From: Phycisphaerales bacterium
Lineage (GTDB): Bacteria; Planctomycetota; Phycisphaerae; Phycisphaerales; UBA1924
Length of the DNA: 64,000 nt
Assembly (NCBI GenBank): GCA_020845755.1
Contig: JADLFE010000030.1
Span: 62,001 to 126,000 of the forward strand
Direction: 5' to 3'
The translations under genes and the position numbers were made by a program. The notes beneath the pieces are model-generated. The model did not search any database. It was not told where the DNA came from and was given only the letters and a program-made list of their open reading frames with translations. Numbering within the stretch: the stretch's first letter is position 1; each line of letters begins with the position of its first letter. Below are positions 1 to 7,805 of this stretch, piece by piece.

Positions 1-995
1 TCGCCGGTCAGGCTGTAGACACGATCACCCCACAGACGCTTCTCGATGGTCTCCCAGATGTTGTGCGAGGCGACGTGCCCGTCGCAGAAAACAAAGTTGA
101 CATTGCCGCCGAACTGACCCCCGCCTCCCATGTGATGCCGCCCGACCGCGTTCAGGATCGAGTTCGGATCGTCGATGAGGTGCGCCGCTCCCCGGTCGCC
201 TACGCGGATCTCGTCCTTCGTCGGATAGCGGAATCGCTTGGTGCCGTTGGTCGGCTCGCTATAGACATCCGAGCCCGCTGAGATCCCGACGAATGGCTGG
301 ACCGGGCGGTGGCTCTTGATCTTGTTCTCATCGCGATCCGCAAGCGAGGTCCAATTGTCGTAGTGGGCGAACTCTGTCGCGAGGATGACTCCCGCGCTGC
401 CGCGCGTCGAGCCATCAACCATCGACGGATTGACGAACTGGTTCTTGCGTGTGAAGCCGACGTTGAACTTGTTGCGGCTGAAGATCGCGTCATTGCCGGT
501 GAAGGCCATGCGCCGCGCCTGGCGGTCTTTGGGGAAGGAGGACGCCGAGCCACTGCTCATGTCGTTGATCTGGTTGTCCTCCCAATCCTGCTGGTCAGCG
601 CCCGGGTTCGTCCTCGGAGCGCCGCCCTTGGGGAGTGTGGGACAGGTAAACGCCTCCTCGGCCAGCCCGTTGCCCGAGCCCTTGAGCAGCGCCCACGACC
701 AGTGGATGTAACCGTTGCTCTTCTCCGGATTGGAATCTCGCTGATCCGCCATCTTCCATGTGTCACCCTCCTGCGAATCCGCGTAGGCGTAGGACAGCGG
801 GAAGAAGCGGTTCTCTCCCGTGTATTGCGTCACCGCCATGCCAACGTTTCGCAGATTTGCCGCACACTTGATCGCACGTGCGCTCGCCCTCGCCTTGCCA
901 AGCGAAGGCAAAAGAATCCCGATCAAAAGCGCGATGATCGCGATCACAACCAGCAGTTCAATCAGCGTAAATCCGGCAGCCTTGCCATTGCGCAT
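1..995 (-). CDS. Pseudopilin-like secreted protein with N-terminal prepilin methylation motif (3' end cut by window)
   Basis: The protein begins [20 protein letters not shown], the type IV prepilin/pseudopilin cleavage and methylation signature: a short basic leader, G, then F-T-L-I-E before a hydrophobic helix of about 20 residues. A helical linker (GKARASARA) and a soluble domain follow. Near residue 300 is [20 protein letters not shown], the H-x9-DG type ending seen in the large planctomycete family of type II-secretion pseudopilin-like proteins. About 331 codons are inside the window and the stop is off the left edge. The ATG at 995-993 is preceded by GGGGAG with a 9-nt spacer. By family it should be processed by a prepilin peptidase and sit at the inner membrane or cell surface; its ligand is unknown. 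A second member lies at 44292-45299. Confidence 0.85.
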   Translation of the reverse strand, partial: MRNGKAAGFTLIELLVVIAIIALLIGILLPSLGKARASARAIKCAANLRNVGMAVTQYTGENRFFPLSYAYADSQEGDTWKMADQRDSNPEKSNGYIHWSWALLKGSGNGLAEEAFTCPTLPKGGAPRTNPGADQQDWEDNQINDMSSGSASSFPKDRQARRMAFTGNDAIFSRNKFNVGFTRKNQFVNPSMVDGSTRGSAGVILATEFAHYDNWTSLADRDENKIKSHRPVQPFVGISAGSDVYSEPTNGTKRFRYPTKDEIRVGDRGAAHLIDDPNSILNAVGRHHMGGGGQFGGNVNFVFCDGHVASHNIWETIEKRLWGDRVYSLTG

Positions 996-1074
996 TGTTG
1001 TCGACTCCCCATGTTGATCCTGCAAGTGAGCAGCACGCACGACGCGCACGCCCCCAATCGAAGACGTGGAGAGG

Positions 1075-1103
1075 CTAATTCGATCCGCGATGCGGACTGT
1101 CAA
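1075..1103 (-). promoter_or_regulatory. Candidate sigma70-type promoter for the pseudopilin-like gene
   Basis: On the minus strand TTGACA (1103-1098) is followed 17 nt later by AATTAG (1080-1075). The -35 is a perfect match, the -10 only 3 of 6. Transcription would begin near 1068 and leave a leader of about 70 nt before the ATG at 995. Seen by eye only. Confidence 0.3.
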
Positions 1104-1153
1104 GATCGTGATCTCATTGCTTGAAGCATGAGTCAAGCCATCGTGAATTTCGG

Positions 1154-1169
1154 GCGCCCCCGGGGGCGC
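1154..1169. repeat. Perfect 16-bp GC palindrome in the 996-1299 intergenic region
   Basis: GCGCCCCCGGGGGCGC is a perfect palindrome in the 304-nt gap between two divergent genes. The rest of the gap holds the candidate minus-strand promoter at 1075-1103 and a -10-like TATCAT at 1234-1239 on the plus strand. The palindrome has no loop and no T-tract, so it does not look like a terminator. It may be an operator or a by-product of high GC. Confidence 0.35.
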
Positions 1170-1299
1170 TTCACGCGGGCCCGCTCGGCCATGCCCACGC
1201 TCCCCGCCGAATCCGCCCCACCGGCCGGGGCGCTATCATCCCTGTTTGTGACGGGGCGTCGCGTGTCGCCCCCACCGCCCGAACCCGCAGGAGCCCCGG

Positions 1300-2334
1300 A
1301 TGCCGGCCTTTGAGTTGCCGACGGTCGATTTCAGCAAGCCCCTCCCCAGCCGCGACGGCACCCGCCTCATCCAGTTCCGCGAGGCGCTCCGCGAGGCCAT
1401 GAGCGAGGAGATGCGGCGCGACCCGCGCGTCTTCCTCATGGGAGAGGAAGTCGCCGAGTATCACGGCGCGTACAAAGTCTCCCAGGGCATGCTCGAAGAG
1501 TTCGGCCCCAAACGCATCATCGACTCCCCCATCTCCGAAAACGGCTTCGCAGGCATGGCCGTCGGCGCGGCGATGTACGGCCTGCGCCCGATCATCGAAT
1601 TCATGTCCTGGTCCTTCTCTCTCGTCGCCGCCGACCCCATCCTCAACAACGTCCCCAAAATGCTCTACATGTCCGGCGGCCAGTGGGGCTGCCCGGTCGT
1701 CTTCCGCGGAAACGACGGCGCGGGCGGACAGCTCGGCTCGACCCATTCCTGGTGCGTCGAAGGCCTCTACGCCAACGTCCCCGGCGTCAAGATCGTCATC
1801 CCCAGCAACCCCTACGACGCCAAGGGCCTGCTCAAGACCGCCATCCGCGACGACGACCCGGTCTTCTTCCTCGAATCCGAGCGCATGCTCGGCGACAAGG
1901 CACACGTCCCCGAGGAGGAGTACTACATCCCCTTCGGTCAGGCACGCGTGGCCCGCGAAGGTGACGACTGCACGCTCGTATCGTTTGGGCGGCCCGTCAA
2001 CTTCTGCCTTGAAGCGGCCGCGGAACTTGAGAACGACCGCATCAGCGTCGACGTGCTTGACATGCGGACGATCCGCCCGCTCGACATCGACTCGATCTTG
2101 ACGAGCCTCCGCAAGACCAACCGGCTCGTCGTGGTCGACCAGTGCTGGCCTTTCGCCAGCATCGCCAGCGAAGTCGTCACCCAGGTGTGCGAGCGCGGCT
2201 TTGATTGGCTGGACACGCCGCCGGTCCGAGTGAACACCGAGGACGTCCCCACGCCGTACGCCAAGGGTCTGGAGTACGCGTACCTGCCGAACAAGGACAA
2301 GATCGCGGCGGCGGTGAGGAAGACGCTGGGATAG
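1300..2334 (+). CDS. pdhB: Pyruvate dehydrogenase E1 component, beta subunit
   Basis: This 344-residue protein is the beta chain of an alpha2beta2-type 2-oxoacid dehydrogenase E1. With the alpha chain it carries out thiamine-diphosphate-dependent decarboxylation and transfers the acyl group to lipoyl-E2. Family features visible are the FLMGEEVAEYHGAYKVSQG block, the DSPISENGFAGMAVGAAMYG block that faces the cofactor, YMSGGQ followed by VVFRG, and the C-terminal transketolase fold (LDMRTIRPLDIDSI). The length is normal. The ATG follows CAGGAGC. The E2 gene lies downstream on the same strand, separated only by the element at 2355-2812. The E1 alpha and E3 genes are not in the window, so those partners must be encoded elsewhere. 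Pyruvate is the most likely substrate, but branched-chain 2-oxoacids cannot be excluded by sequence alone. Confidence 0.9.
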   Translation: MPAFELPTVDFSKPLPSRDGTRLIQFREALREAMSEEMRRDPRVFLMGEEVAEYHGAYKVSQGMLEEFGPKRIIDSPISENGFAGMAVGAAMYGLRPIIEFMSWSFSLVAADPILNNVPKMLYMSGGQWGCPVVFRGNDGAGGQLGSTHSWCVEGLYANVPGVKIVIPSNPYDAKGLLKTAIRDDDPVFFLESERMLGDKAHVPEEEYYIPFGQARVAREGDDCTLVSFGRPVNFCLEAAAELENDRISVDVLDMRTIRPLDIDSILTSLRKTNRLVVVDQCWPFASIASEVVTQVCERGFDWLDTPPVRVNTEDVPTPYAKGLEYAYLPNKDKIAAAVRKTLG

Positions 2335-2354
2335 TCGGGCGGCTGCGCCCGCCG

Positions 2355-2388
2355 AAATCGCCAAATGGCAAAGGGCCAAATGGCAAAC
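2355..2388. repeat. Left inverted-repeat arm of the IVS-like element
   Basis: This arm contains two copies of the 12-mer CCAAATGGCAAA (2361-2372 and 2376-2387) at a period of 15. Its reverse complement matches 2779-2812 at about 30 of 34 positions. The mismatches cluster in the spacer between the 12-mers and at the second base outside the core. It is AT-richer than the genes around it. Confidence 0.8.
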
Positions 2389-2398
2389 CGAGTAATCA

Positions 2399-2779
2399 AT
2401 GGGACGCCTGCAACCGGAACTCCTGAGCCGAATTGAGTCGCTCGCCGTGCGAGCGCTCGATGTGGTCGAAGCCTTGGAAAAGGCCGGAGTCTCTCATCGC
2501 ATTCTGGATCAGTTGACGGGAAGCGGCACAGCCATCGGTGCCAATGTGTTCGAGGCCGATGAAGCGCTGAGCCGCCCCGATTTTTGCAAGTGCATCGGGA
2601 TTGCCTTGAAGGAACTAAGCGAAACACTCTTCTGGCTTCGGATCATCGCCCGCCGTGGGTGGGTCGAGGCATCCAGACTGGAAGGTCTCCAAGCTGAAGC
2701 ATCTGAATTGAAGCGAGTCCTTGGTGCAATCCTGAAAAAGACACGCGACAACAATCTGGCAAGAGAAAGATCCAAGTAG
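2399..2779 (+). CDS. Four-helix-bundle protein (23S rRNA intervening-sequence protein family)
   Basis: The protein is 126 residues. The segment from about residue 34 to 82 matches the family pattern: RILDQLTGSGTAIGANVFEA, then S-R-P-D-F, then IALKELSETLFWLRII. These are the QL-x2-SG-T-x-IGAN-x-xEA and IALKE-x2-ET-x-xWLR signatures. The family folds as a pentameric four-helix bundle. It occurs in intervening sequences of 23S rRNA and, as Avd-type proteins, beside diversity-generating retroelements. No reverse transcriptase or variable repeat is visible here. The gene begins at the first ATG after an in-frame TAA at 2393-2395 and has no Shine-Dalgarno. Its lower GC than pdhB and pdhC fits acquisition as a unit with the flanking repeats. 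The biochemical role is unknown; nucleic-acid binding is suspected for relatives. Confidence 0.85.
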   Translation: MGRLQPELLSRIESLAVRALDVVEALEKAGVSHRILDQLTGSGTAIGANVFEADEALSRPDFCKCIGIALKELSETLFWLRIIARRGWVEASRLEGLQAEASELKRVLGAILKKTRDNNLARERSK

Positions 2780-2812
2780 TTTGCCATTTGCTCATTTGCC
2801 ATTTGGCCATTT
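2779..2812. repeat. Right inverted-repeat arm of the IVS-like element
   Basis: This arm carries TTTGCCATTTGC (2780-2791) and TTTGCCATTTGG (2795-2806), then CCATTTG. It has the same 15-nt period as the left arm, in inverse orientation. It begins at the last base of the four-helix-bundle gene's stop codon and ends one base before the pdhC Shine-Dalgarno. Confidence 0.8.
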
Positions 2813-2822
2813 GAGGTTTTCC

Positions 2823-4130
2823 ATGCCCATCGAAATCTCCATGCCCCGCCTGTCCGACACCATGCAGCAGGGCACCATCGTCAAGTGGAACGTCAAGGAA
2901 GGCCAGGTCATCAAGTCCGGCGACGTCATCGCCGACATCGAGACCGACAAGGCCACCATGGAGCTCCAGTCCTTCGACGACGGCACGGTCGCCCGTCTCG
3001 GCGTCGCCGAGGGCCAGACCGTCCCCGTCGGCACGGTGATCCTCGTGCTCGCCGGCAAGGGCGAGGACGTCGCATCGCTCAAATCCTCGGGCGGGGCCTC
3101 CGCCACCCCCGTCGCCAAGGCCGCCGTGAACGCGCCCGCCGCGTCCACCCCCGCCGCAACCGCGACGATCGACACCGACGACACGATCGAGTCCAACGGC
3201 ACGCGCGTCTTCATTTCGCCACTGGCCAAGAAGATCGCGCGCGAGTCCGGCGTTGACCTCGCCTCGCTTCAGGGCACCGGCCCGGGCGGTCGCATCGTCC
3301 GACGCGATGTTGAGGCCGCCATCAGCGGGTCGAGCCTGCGCGCCGCGTCACCGGCCGCTCCCGCGGCGACACAGGCCGCCAAGCCGATGCCGGTCGTGAG
3401 CGCCTCGGGCACCAGGCTCGCCGGCGAGATCGTCTCGCTCTCCAACATGCGGCGCACGATCGCGCGTCGCCTGGTCGAGAGCAAGACCACGATCCCCCAC
3501 TACCAGGTCACGGTCGAAGTGGCGATGGATGCCCTCGTCGATCTTCGCAAGCAGCTCAACGAGCAGCTCGAATCCCAGGGCGTCAAACTCTCGGTCAACG
3601 ACTTCCTCGTCCGCGCCTGCGCTCTGGCGATGCACAAGCATCCCTACGTCAACAGCCGCTGGGTCGGCAATCCGGGCAGCGAGAACATCGAACTCCTGGC
3701 CAACGTCAACATCGGTATCGCCATCGCGCTCGACGAATCCAAGGGCGGCGGCCTGGTCGTCGCGACGCTGCGCGACGCCGACCAGATCGGCCTCCGCCAG
3801 ATCTCGGCCCAGTCCAAGGCCATCTCCGACAAAGCCCGCACCAAGGGCCTCACGATCGAAGAAATGGCCGACGCCACCTTCACGATCAGCAACCTCGGAA
3901 TGTTCGGCGTGGACCACTTCACCGCGATCATCAACCCCCCCAACGTCGCGATCCTGGCCGTCGGCGCGGCGATCCAGAAGCCGGTCGTGCGGAACGACCA
4001 GATCGTTCCCGGCTGGGTGATGTCGATGACCATGTCGAGCGACCATCGCGTGGTCGACGGCGCCATGGCCGCGGCCTATCTCAACAGCGTGAAGGCGCTG
4101 CTCGAGAAGCCGGCGACGCTGCTGGTGTAA
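2823..4130 (+). CDS. pdhC: Dihydrolipoamide acetyltransferase, E2 of pyruvate dehydrogenase
   Basis: This 435-residue E2 has three parts in normal order. A lipoyl domain (about 1-78) has the lipoylated lysine K43 in EIETDKAT-type context (DIETDKATMEL). A peripheral-subunit-binding domain lies at about 128-163 (ISPLAKKIARESGVDLASL, then GPGGRIVRRDV). The C-terminal catalytic domain contains SDHRVVDGAMAA, with the active-site His and Asp. It transfers the acetyl group from lipoamide to CoA and forms the core of the complex. The ATG at 2823 is preceded by GAGG with a 6-nt spacer. An in-frame TTG at 2781 lies inside the inverted repeat and would add 14 residues foreign to the lipoyl domain, so I rejected it. 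A second E2 lies at 18551-19957. Confidence 0.93.
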   Translation: MPIEISMPRLSDTMQQGTIVKWNVKEGQVIKSGDVIADIETDKATMELQSFDDGTVARLGVAEGQTVPVGTVILVLAGKGEDVASLKSSGGASATPVAKAAVNAPAASTPAATATIDTDDTIESNGTRVFISPLAKKIARESGVDLASLQGTGPGGRIVRRDVEAAISGSSLRAASPAAPAATQAAKPMPVVSASGTRLAGEIVSLSNMRRTIARRLVESKTTIPHYQVTVEVAMDALVDLRKQLNEQLESQGVKLSVNDFLVRACALAMHKHPYVNSRWVGNPGSENIELLANVNIGIAIALDESKGGGLVVATLRDADQIGLRQISAQSKAISDKARTKGLTIEEMADATFTISNLGMFGVDHFTAIINPPNVAILAVGAAIQKPVVRNDQIVPGWVMSMTMSSDHRVVDGAMAAAYLNSVKALLEKPATLLV

Positions 4131-4195
4131 GCGACACACTCGACTGTGATGTACGGCTCATCAAAGACATGCAATCACTTCGGACAGTGACACCG

Positions 4196-5312
4196 CTACT
4201 TGCCCTTTTCCTTCTCTGAGCGTCGCCGCTTCAGTTCCGCATCGATGAACGGCTCGATCCCGCCGCGGAGCACCATCTCGTAGTCCGATTCCTCGTAGCC
4301 CGTTCGGTGATCCTTCACGCGGTTGTCGTAGAAAACGTACGAGCGGATCTGCGTGCCCCAGCCCTGCTCCATCGCGCCGCCGGTCGCGCCCTCGATCTCC
4401 TTGCGGCGGCGTTCGTCCTCCATTACCTGGAGCTTGGCCTGCAGCACGGTCAGCGCCTGACGCTTGTTCTGCGGCTGATCTCGGTATGTGCTCGCGACGA
4501 CCTGGATGCCCGTCGGCTTGTGGATGACGCGGATCGCCGACGCGACCTTGTTGACGTTCTGCCCGCCGGGGCCCGAGGCGCGCACGAACGCGATCACCTC
4601 GATGTCCTTTTCGGGGATCTCGACCTCGGTCTCTTCGATCTCGGGAACGATTTCAACGGTCGAAAAACTCGTCTGGCGCTTGCCCTGCGCGTTGAAGGGC
4701 GAGACGCGGGCCAGGCGGTGCGTGCCGCGTTCGCAGGAGAGATAGCCGAACGCATAGGCGCCCTTGACGTGGAGCGTGACGGAGTCGATGCCGACCTCGG
4801 TGCCGAAGCCCTTGTCGACTTCCTCCATCTCCCAGCCCATCTTCTCACAGTAGAAGATGTACATGCGATAGAGCATGTCGGCCCAGTCGTTTGCCTCCGT
4901 GCCGCCCACGCCCGCCGAGATGGTGAGATAGCAGTTGCGGTGGTCGTGCCGTCCGGAGAGCAGCGATCGCAACTCGACCTGCTCCATCTTGGACTGCAAC
5001 TTAAACAACTGCTCGTCGGCCTCGGCGAGGAGGTCCTTGTCCCCGGCCTCGCGCGACATCTCGTAGGCCACCTTGGCGTCTTCAAATTCGCCCATCAATT
5101 TGGCGAGCGGCTCGACCTGGGCCTTGAGCGTCTTGACCTCCGCCAGCAACTTCTTGGCCTTGTCCTGGGAATCCCAGAACCCCTCGGCGGCCATCTGGCC
5201 CTCGAGTTCCTTCAACTGACTTTGCTTGGTTGGGAAGTTAAAGAGAGTCGCGGATGGTTGTGATCCGCGCCTCAAGATCATCGATCACGGGCTGGTGTGC
5301 GTCGTAATGCAT
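4196..5312 (-). CDS. prfB: Peptide chain release factor 2, with programmed +1 frameshift
   Basis: The 371-residue product requires a +1 shift. Frame 0 starts at ATG 5312-5310 and encodes MHYDAHQPVIDDLEARITTI then RDSL, stopping at TAA (5240-5238). After a +1 slip on CTT, reading continues at AAC (5239-5237) to the stop at 4196. The joined sequence aligns well with the RF2 N-terminus, whereas an ATG at 5281 in the second frame gives MILRRGSQPSATLF, unlike RF2. Downstream are the PrfB features: GVGGTEANDWADMLYRMY, the tripeptide GGQ in SGPGGQNVNKVASAIR, and the SPFNAQGKRQTSF specificity region. RF2 terminates at UGA and UAA. Odd points are that the in-frame stop is UAA, not the usual UGA, and that no AGGGGG-like element lies upstream of it. 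Confidence 0.9.
5237..5243 (-). promoter_or_regulatory. prfB: prfB programmed +1 frameshift site, CTT TAA C
   Basis: Codon 24 is CTT and codon 25 is TAA, followed by C. A P-site Leu-tRNA could re-pair from CUU to UUU, as in the known bacterial site CUU UGA C. UAA is read by RF1 as well as RF2, so any feedback by RF2 level would be weaker than in the UGA form. Confidence 0.75.
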
Positions 5313-5434
5313 GGGGCGAGAGTGTAGCCGGGTTCCGGTCGGGTCGTTTTCGCTCGGTCAGGAGGATTTTCGCCTCGGCTCGCGCCGGAAACGACCCGCG
5401 GCGTCGTTTGGTTGGTAGAACACAGGAGCCATCC

Positions 5435-6529
5435 ATGAACGCATCAATCCACCGGAACCTCGCCGCCCTTGTCCTGGCCGCCGGAACGACGCTGGGAGTG
5501 TGGACTCCCGCGTGCAACGCCCAGACCGAACCGCCGTCGAGCGACAAGACAAAGTTTGCGGCGGTTCGAGTGCCCTCGACGCCGATCACCATTCGATTCC
5601 AGGGTGGGGTGCTCGCGGAGTATGTCAAGGCGGTTCAGGCCCAGCGGGGCGAGAACGACTGGCCCGTCAACGTCATTCTTGGCCCGGGCACTGATCGGAT
5701 TGTGGTCCGCCCCGTGGACCTCAAGTTCGTGTCTGTCGATACGGCGATGGAAGCGTTGGTCTTCGCGGCCGAGGGTACCCCCGGCGAACTGCGGATCGAT
5801 CATGTGAGCGCCCACCAGGACGAATCCCCGACATTTTCTGTAATCCGAAAGGACATCAATGGGCACGGCGGATCCCAGGAACTGGAAGTTGTCTCGATCG
5901 CGCAACTTACGCGCCCGTCTGTCGACGGCATCTCTCGCCCCGATTTGGCTATCAAGCCCGATGTAGTGCTCTCGGCCGTTGAACTGGCCCTGCCCGCCGG
6001 CGACGAGCCCGCCCGCGTCAAGTATCACGAGGAATCGCAACTGCTGATCCTGCAAGGCTCGCTGCGCGCCACCAACGCCGTCCAGCGGGTCATCAACACC
6101 ATGATCAACGACCAGCGTCAGCGTCTGGGCGACGCCGGACGGTCGCAACGAGACGTCATTGAGGCAAAGGCACGGGTTGAGCGCGCGGAAATCAGACTGG
6201 CCACCGCGGAACAGTCGATGGCGCTCATGCGAGAGAAACTTGAACGTGTCAGCGAACTCGCGAAAGCCGGAAGCGCGAGCGATGGCGATGTGCAGGAACA
6301 GCGGAACGCCTACGGGCTGGCCGAATCGACGGTGCTGACCGCTCGCGCCGATCTGCAGGAAGCCACGGCGCTCGCCGGTCTCATCGAGAGCAAATGGACG
6401 CCCGACCCAAGCTCGACGCCGGGTGACGATATCGCCTCGCTTCGCAAGGTTGTCGAGGACCAGGCCGCCCAGATCAAGGCCCTCACCGAAGAACTGAGCG
6501 CACTCCGCAAGCAGAAGAACGCGAAGTAG
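5435..6529 (+). CDS. Secreted protein with secretin/STN-like domain and C-terminal coiled coil
   Basis: The protein is 364 residues. It starts with a typical signal peptide (MNASIHRNLAALVLAAGTTL to about residue 29, ending near CNAQ) after AGGAG with a 6-nt spacer. Residues about 45-110 (TPITIRFQGGVLAEYVKAVQ, NVILGPG, VDLKFVSVDTAMEALV) resemble the secretin and TonB short N-terminal (STN/AMIN-like) fold. A second similar alpha/beta stretch follows (KPDVVLSAVELAL to QGSLRATNAVQRVINTM). From about residue 225 to the end it is helical and charged, with heptad-like repeats. There is no secretin beta-barrel, so it is not a complete secretin. It lies 54 nt before an ECF sigma factor on the same strand. 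Domain assignment is by eye; function unknown. Confidence 0.65.
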   Translation: MNASIHRNLAALVLAAGTTLGVWTPACNAQTEPPSSDKTKFAAVRVPSTPITIRFQGGVLAEYVKAVQAQRGENDWPVNVILGPGTDRIVVRPVDLKFVSVDTAMEALVFAAEGTPGELRIDHVSAHQDESPTFSVIRKDINGHGGSQELEVVSIAQLTRPSVDGISRPDLAIKPDVVLSAVELALPAGDEPARVKYHEESQLLILQGSLRATNAVQRVINTMINDQRQRLGDAGRSQRDVIEAKARVERAEIRLATAEQSMALMREKLERVSELAKAGSASDGDVQEQRNAYGLAESTVLTARADLQEATALAGLIESKWTPDPSSTPGDDIASLRKVVEDQAAQIKALTEELSALRKQKNAK

Positions 6530-6583
6530 GAAAGCCAAGAGGAGCCGTCGCCGATCAGCCGTCTCGCCGCCATCGAGCACCTC

Positions 6584-7204
6584 GTGCCAATCGCCACGCC
6601 GACAGATCGGGCGAACGACTCGCCGGACGCGCGTGCGGCGGCGTGGTGCCACGGCATACGGAGCGGGAACGCGGACGCGCTCGCGGAGTTCTACCGGCAC
6701 TGGTTCGATCGATCGGTCGCCATCGTTCGCGGCCGAACGGGGCGCGACGAGAACTTTGCCCTCGATGTGGTTCAGGACGCGATGATCCGCGTGGCGCGAT
6801 CCATGCCGCGCCTTGAGTCCGAGTGCGACGTATCGCGGTGGATGATCAGGGTGCTCACGACGTGCGCATTCGATCGCATCAAGTGCGAAACACGCGAAGC
6901 GGTACGCCGCTCGCGTCGTGCCGGCGTAATCGCCTCTCCGATTCCTCATCCGAGTTCGCCGGCAGTCAACCGAGATGAATGTCCTTCGGCTCAGTCCGCG
7001 TCCGACTCGATCGAAACGCTCCGGCGTCACCTGGCGGAGTTGAAACCAGATCAGCGTGCCGCCATCTCGCTTCGTTTCTGGTTCGGACGTTCGCTCGCGG
7101 CGATCGGGCGAGCGTTCTCGACCAGCGAAGACGCCGCGCACGGCAAACTTCGCGCATCAATCCGCGTGCTCCGGCGTGGTTTGGAAGGAGAAGACGAATC
7201 ATGA
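6584..7204 (+). CDS. ECF-type RNA polymerase sigma factor
   Basis: The protein is 206 residues. Region 2 is at about 20-105, with the -10 recognition helix around DENFALDVVQDAMIRVARSM and the WMIRVLTTCAFDRIK block. Region 4 is at about 140-195, with an HTH in LKPDQRAAISLRFWFGRSLA, AIGRAFSTSEDAAHGKLRAS, then IRVLRRGL. The linker is longer than usual (about 40 residues, Ser/Pro rich). The start is assigned to GTG 6584, the first standard start after an in-frame TAG at 6527; no strong Shine-Dalgarno precedes it. Its last codon overlaps the next gene as ATGA, pointing to translational coupling with a membrane protein that is the likely anti-sigma factor. The stimulus is unknown. Confidence 0.85.
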   Translation: MPIATPTDRANDSPDARAAAWCHGIRSGNADALAEFYRHWFDRSVAIVRGRTGRDENFALDVVQDAMIRVARSMPRLESECDVSRWMIRVLTTCAFDRIKCETREAVRRSRRAGVIASPIPHPSSPAVNRDECPSAQSASDSIETLRRHLAELKPDQRAAISLRFWFGRSLAAIGRAFSTSEDAAHGKLRASIRVLRRGLEGEDES

Positions 7205-7797
7205 CCAACCACGCATCAAATACTCCTTACGATCGACGAGACGAGATTCTCCATGACGCTCTCCGCGAGCAAGCACTTGCCCACCGCGGGCGGCGGGTGT
7301 TGTCGGCCTCCGCATCCGTCGCGTTGATCGCCATCGTCGCCGGGGTTGTCATGTGGCGCTTCCTCCCGACGAGCACTCCAACATCTCCAACCAACCGGCT
7401 TGCCGAATCCTCAGAGGACAAGGCGATCCGCGAACTCATGGCCGGCCAGCCTCGGATATCCACCCCCGCAGAGTCGTATCGCCACGACCCACGATATCGC
7501 CTCGCGCTTCCGCCCCAGCCTCGGCTCATCGTCGAGCGTGTCTCTACCTCGCCCGGCCTGGCCGGAAAGTTCGTCGCCACTCCCGCGAAATCAACCATCA
7601 CCCGCGCGTCCGATGACGACCTCGCGCTCGCACTCCACGCGGCTGACCCAGACTCCGGTCTCGTTCGCGTGGACGGCCGGCTCTTTGCCGCCATGGGCGG
7701 CACGCTCGTCTGCCCCGAGGACCTTCCAGCACCAGCACACACCGACACCAAGCCGCAATCCACGATCGCACCGCGTTCAGGCGCCATTGGGGTATAG
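7201..7797 (+). CDS. Single-pass membrane protein, probable anti-sigma partner
   Basis: The protein is 198 residues. A short cytoplasmic N-terminus (about 1-32, charged) is followed by one membrane helix (VLSASASVALIAIVAGVVMW) and a periplasmic region of about 145 residues with no recognised domain. The ATG overlaps the sigma factor stop (ATGA). Coupled translation downstream of an ECF sigma gene, with this topology, is the usual arrangement of an anti-sigma factor. However, the N-terminus lacks a clear zinc-binding anti-sigma (ZAS) motif, so the role is inferred from position. Confidence 0.55.
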   Translation: MTNHASNTPYDRRDEILHDALREQALAHRGRRVLSASASVALIAIVAGVVMWRFLPTSTPTSPTNRLAESSEDKAIRELMAGQPRISTPAESYRHDPRYRLALPPQPRLIVERVSTSPGLAGKFVATPAKSTITRASDDDLALALHAADPDSGLVRVDGRLFAAMGGTLVCPEDLPAPAHTDTKPQSTIAPRSGAIGV

Positions 7798-7805
7798 TGC
7801 GACCG

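Larger units (their letters stand above)
2355..2812 (+). mobile_element. IVS-like element: four-helix-bundle gene enclosed by long inverted repeats, between pdhB and pdhC
   Basis: About 458 bp bounded by inverted repeats at 2355-2388 and 2779-2812, containing one gene (2399-2779) of the 23S-rRNA intervening-sequence protein family. pdhB ends 20 nt before the left arm, and the pdhC Shine-Dalgarno (GAGG, 2813-2816) begins right after the right arm. Removing the element would therefore leave a normal tightly spaced pdhB-pdhC operon. In pdh mRNA the arms could pair into a long stem that closes the gene into a loop. This is the layout of the RNase III-excised intervening sequences known in bacterial 23S rRNA, but here it sits in an mRNA. 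No transposase is present. That the element is mobile is inferred from architecture, not observed. Confidence 0.6.

Noticed and set aside
2399..2779. Diversity-generating retroelement around the four-helix-bundle gene (Avd role)
   Set aside because: No reverse transcriptase, template or variable repeat is visible nearby.
2781..2783. TTG start for pdhC inside the inverted repeat
   Set aside because: It adds 14 residues that do not belong to the lipoyl domain; ATG 2823 has a GAGG Shine-Dalgarno.
5281..5283. Conventional ATG start for prfB in the second frame
   Set aside because: Its N-terminus (MILRRGSQPSATLF) is unlike RF2, while the frame-0 start at 5312 followed by a +1 slip restores the family sequence.
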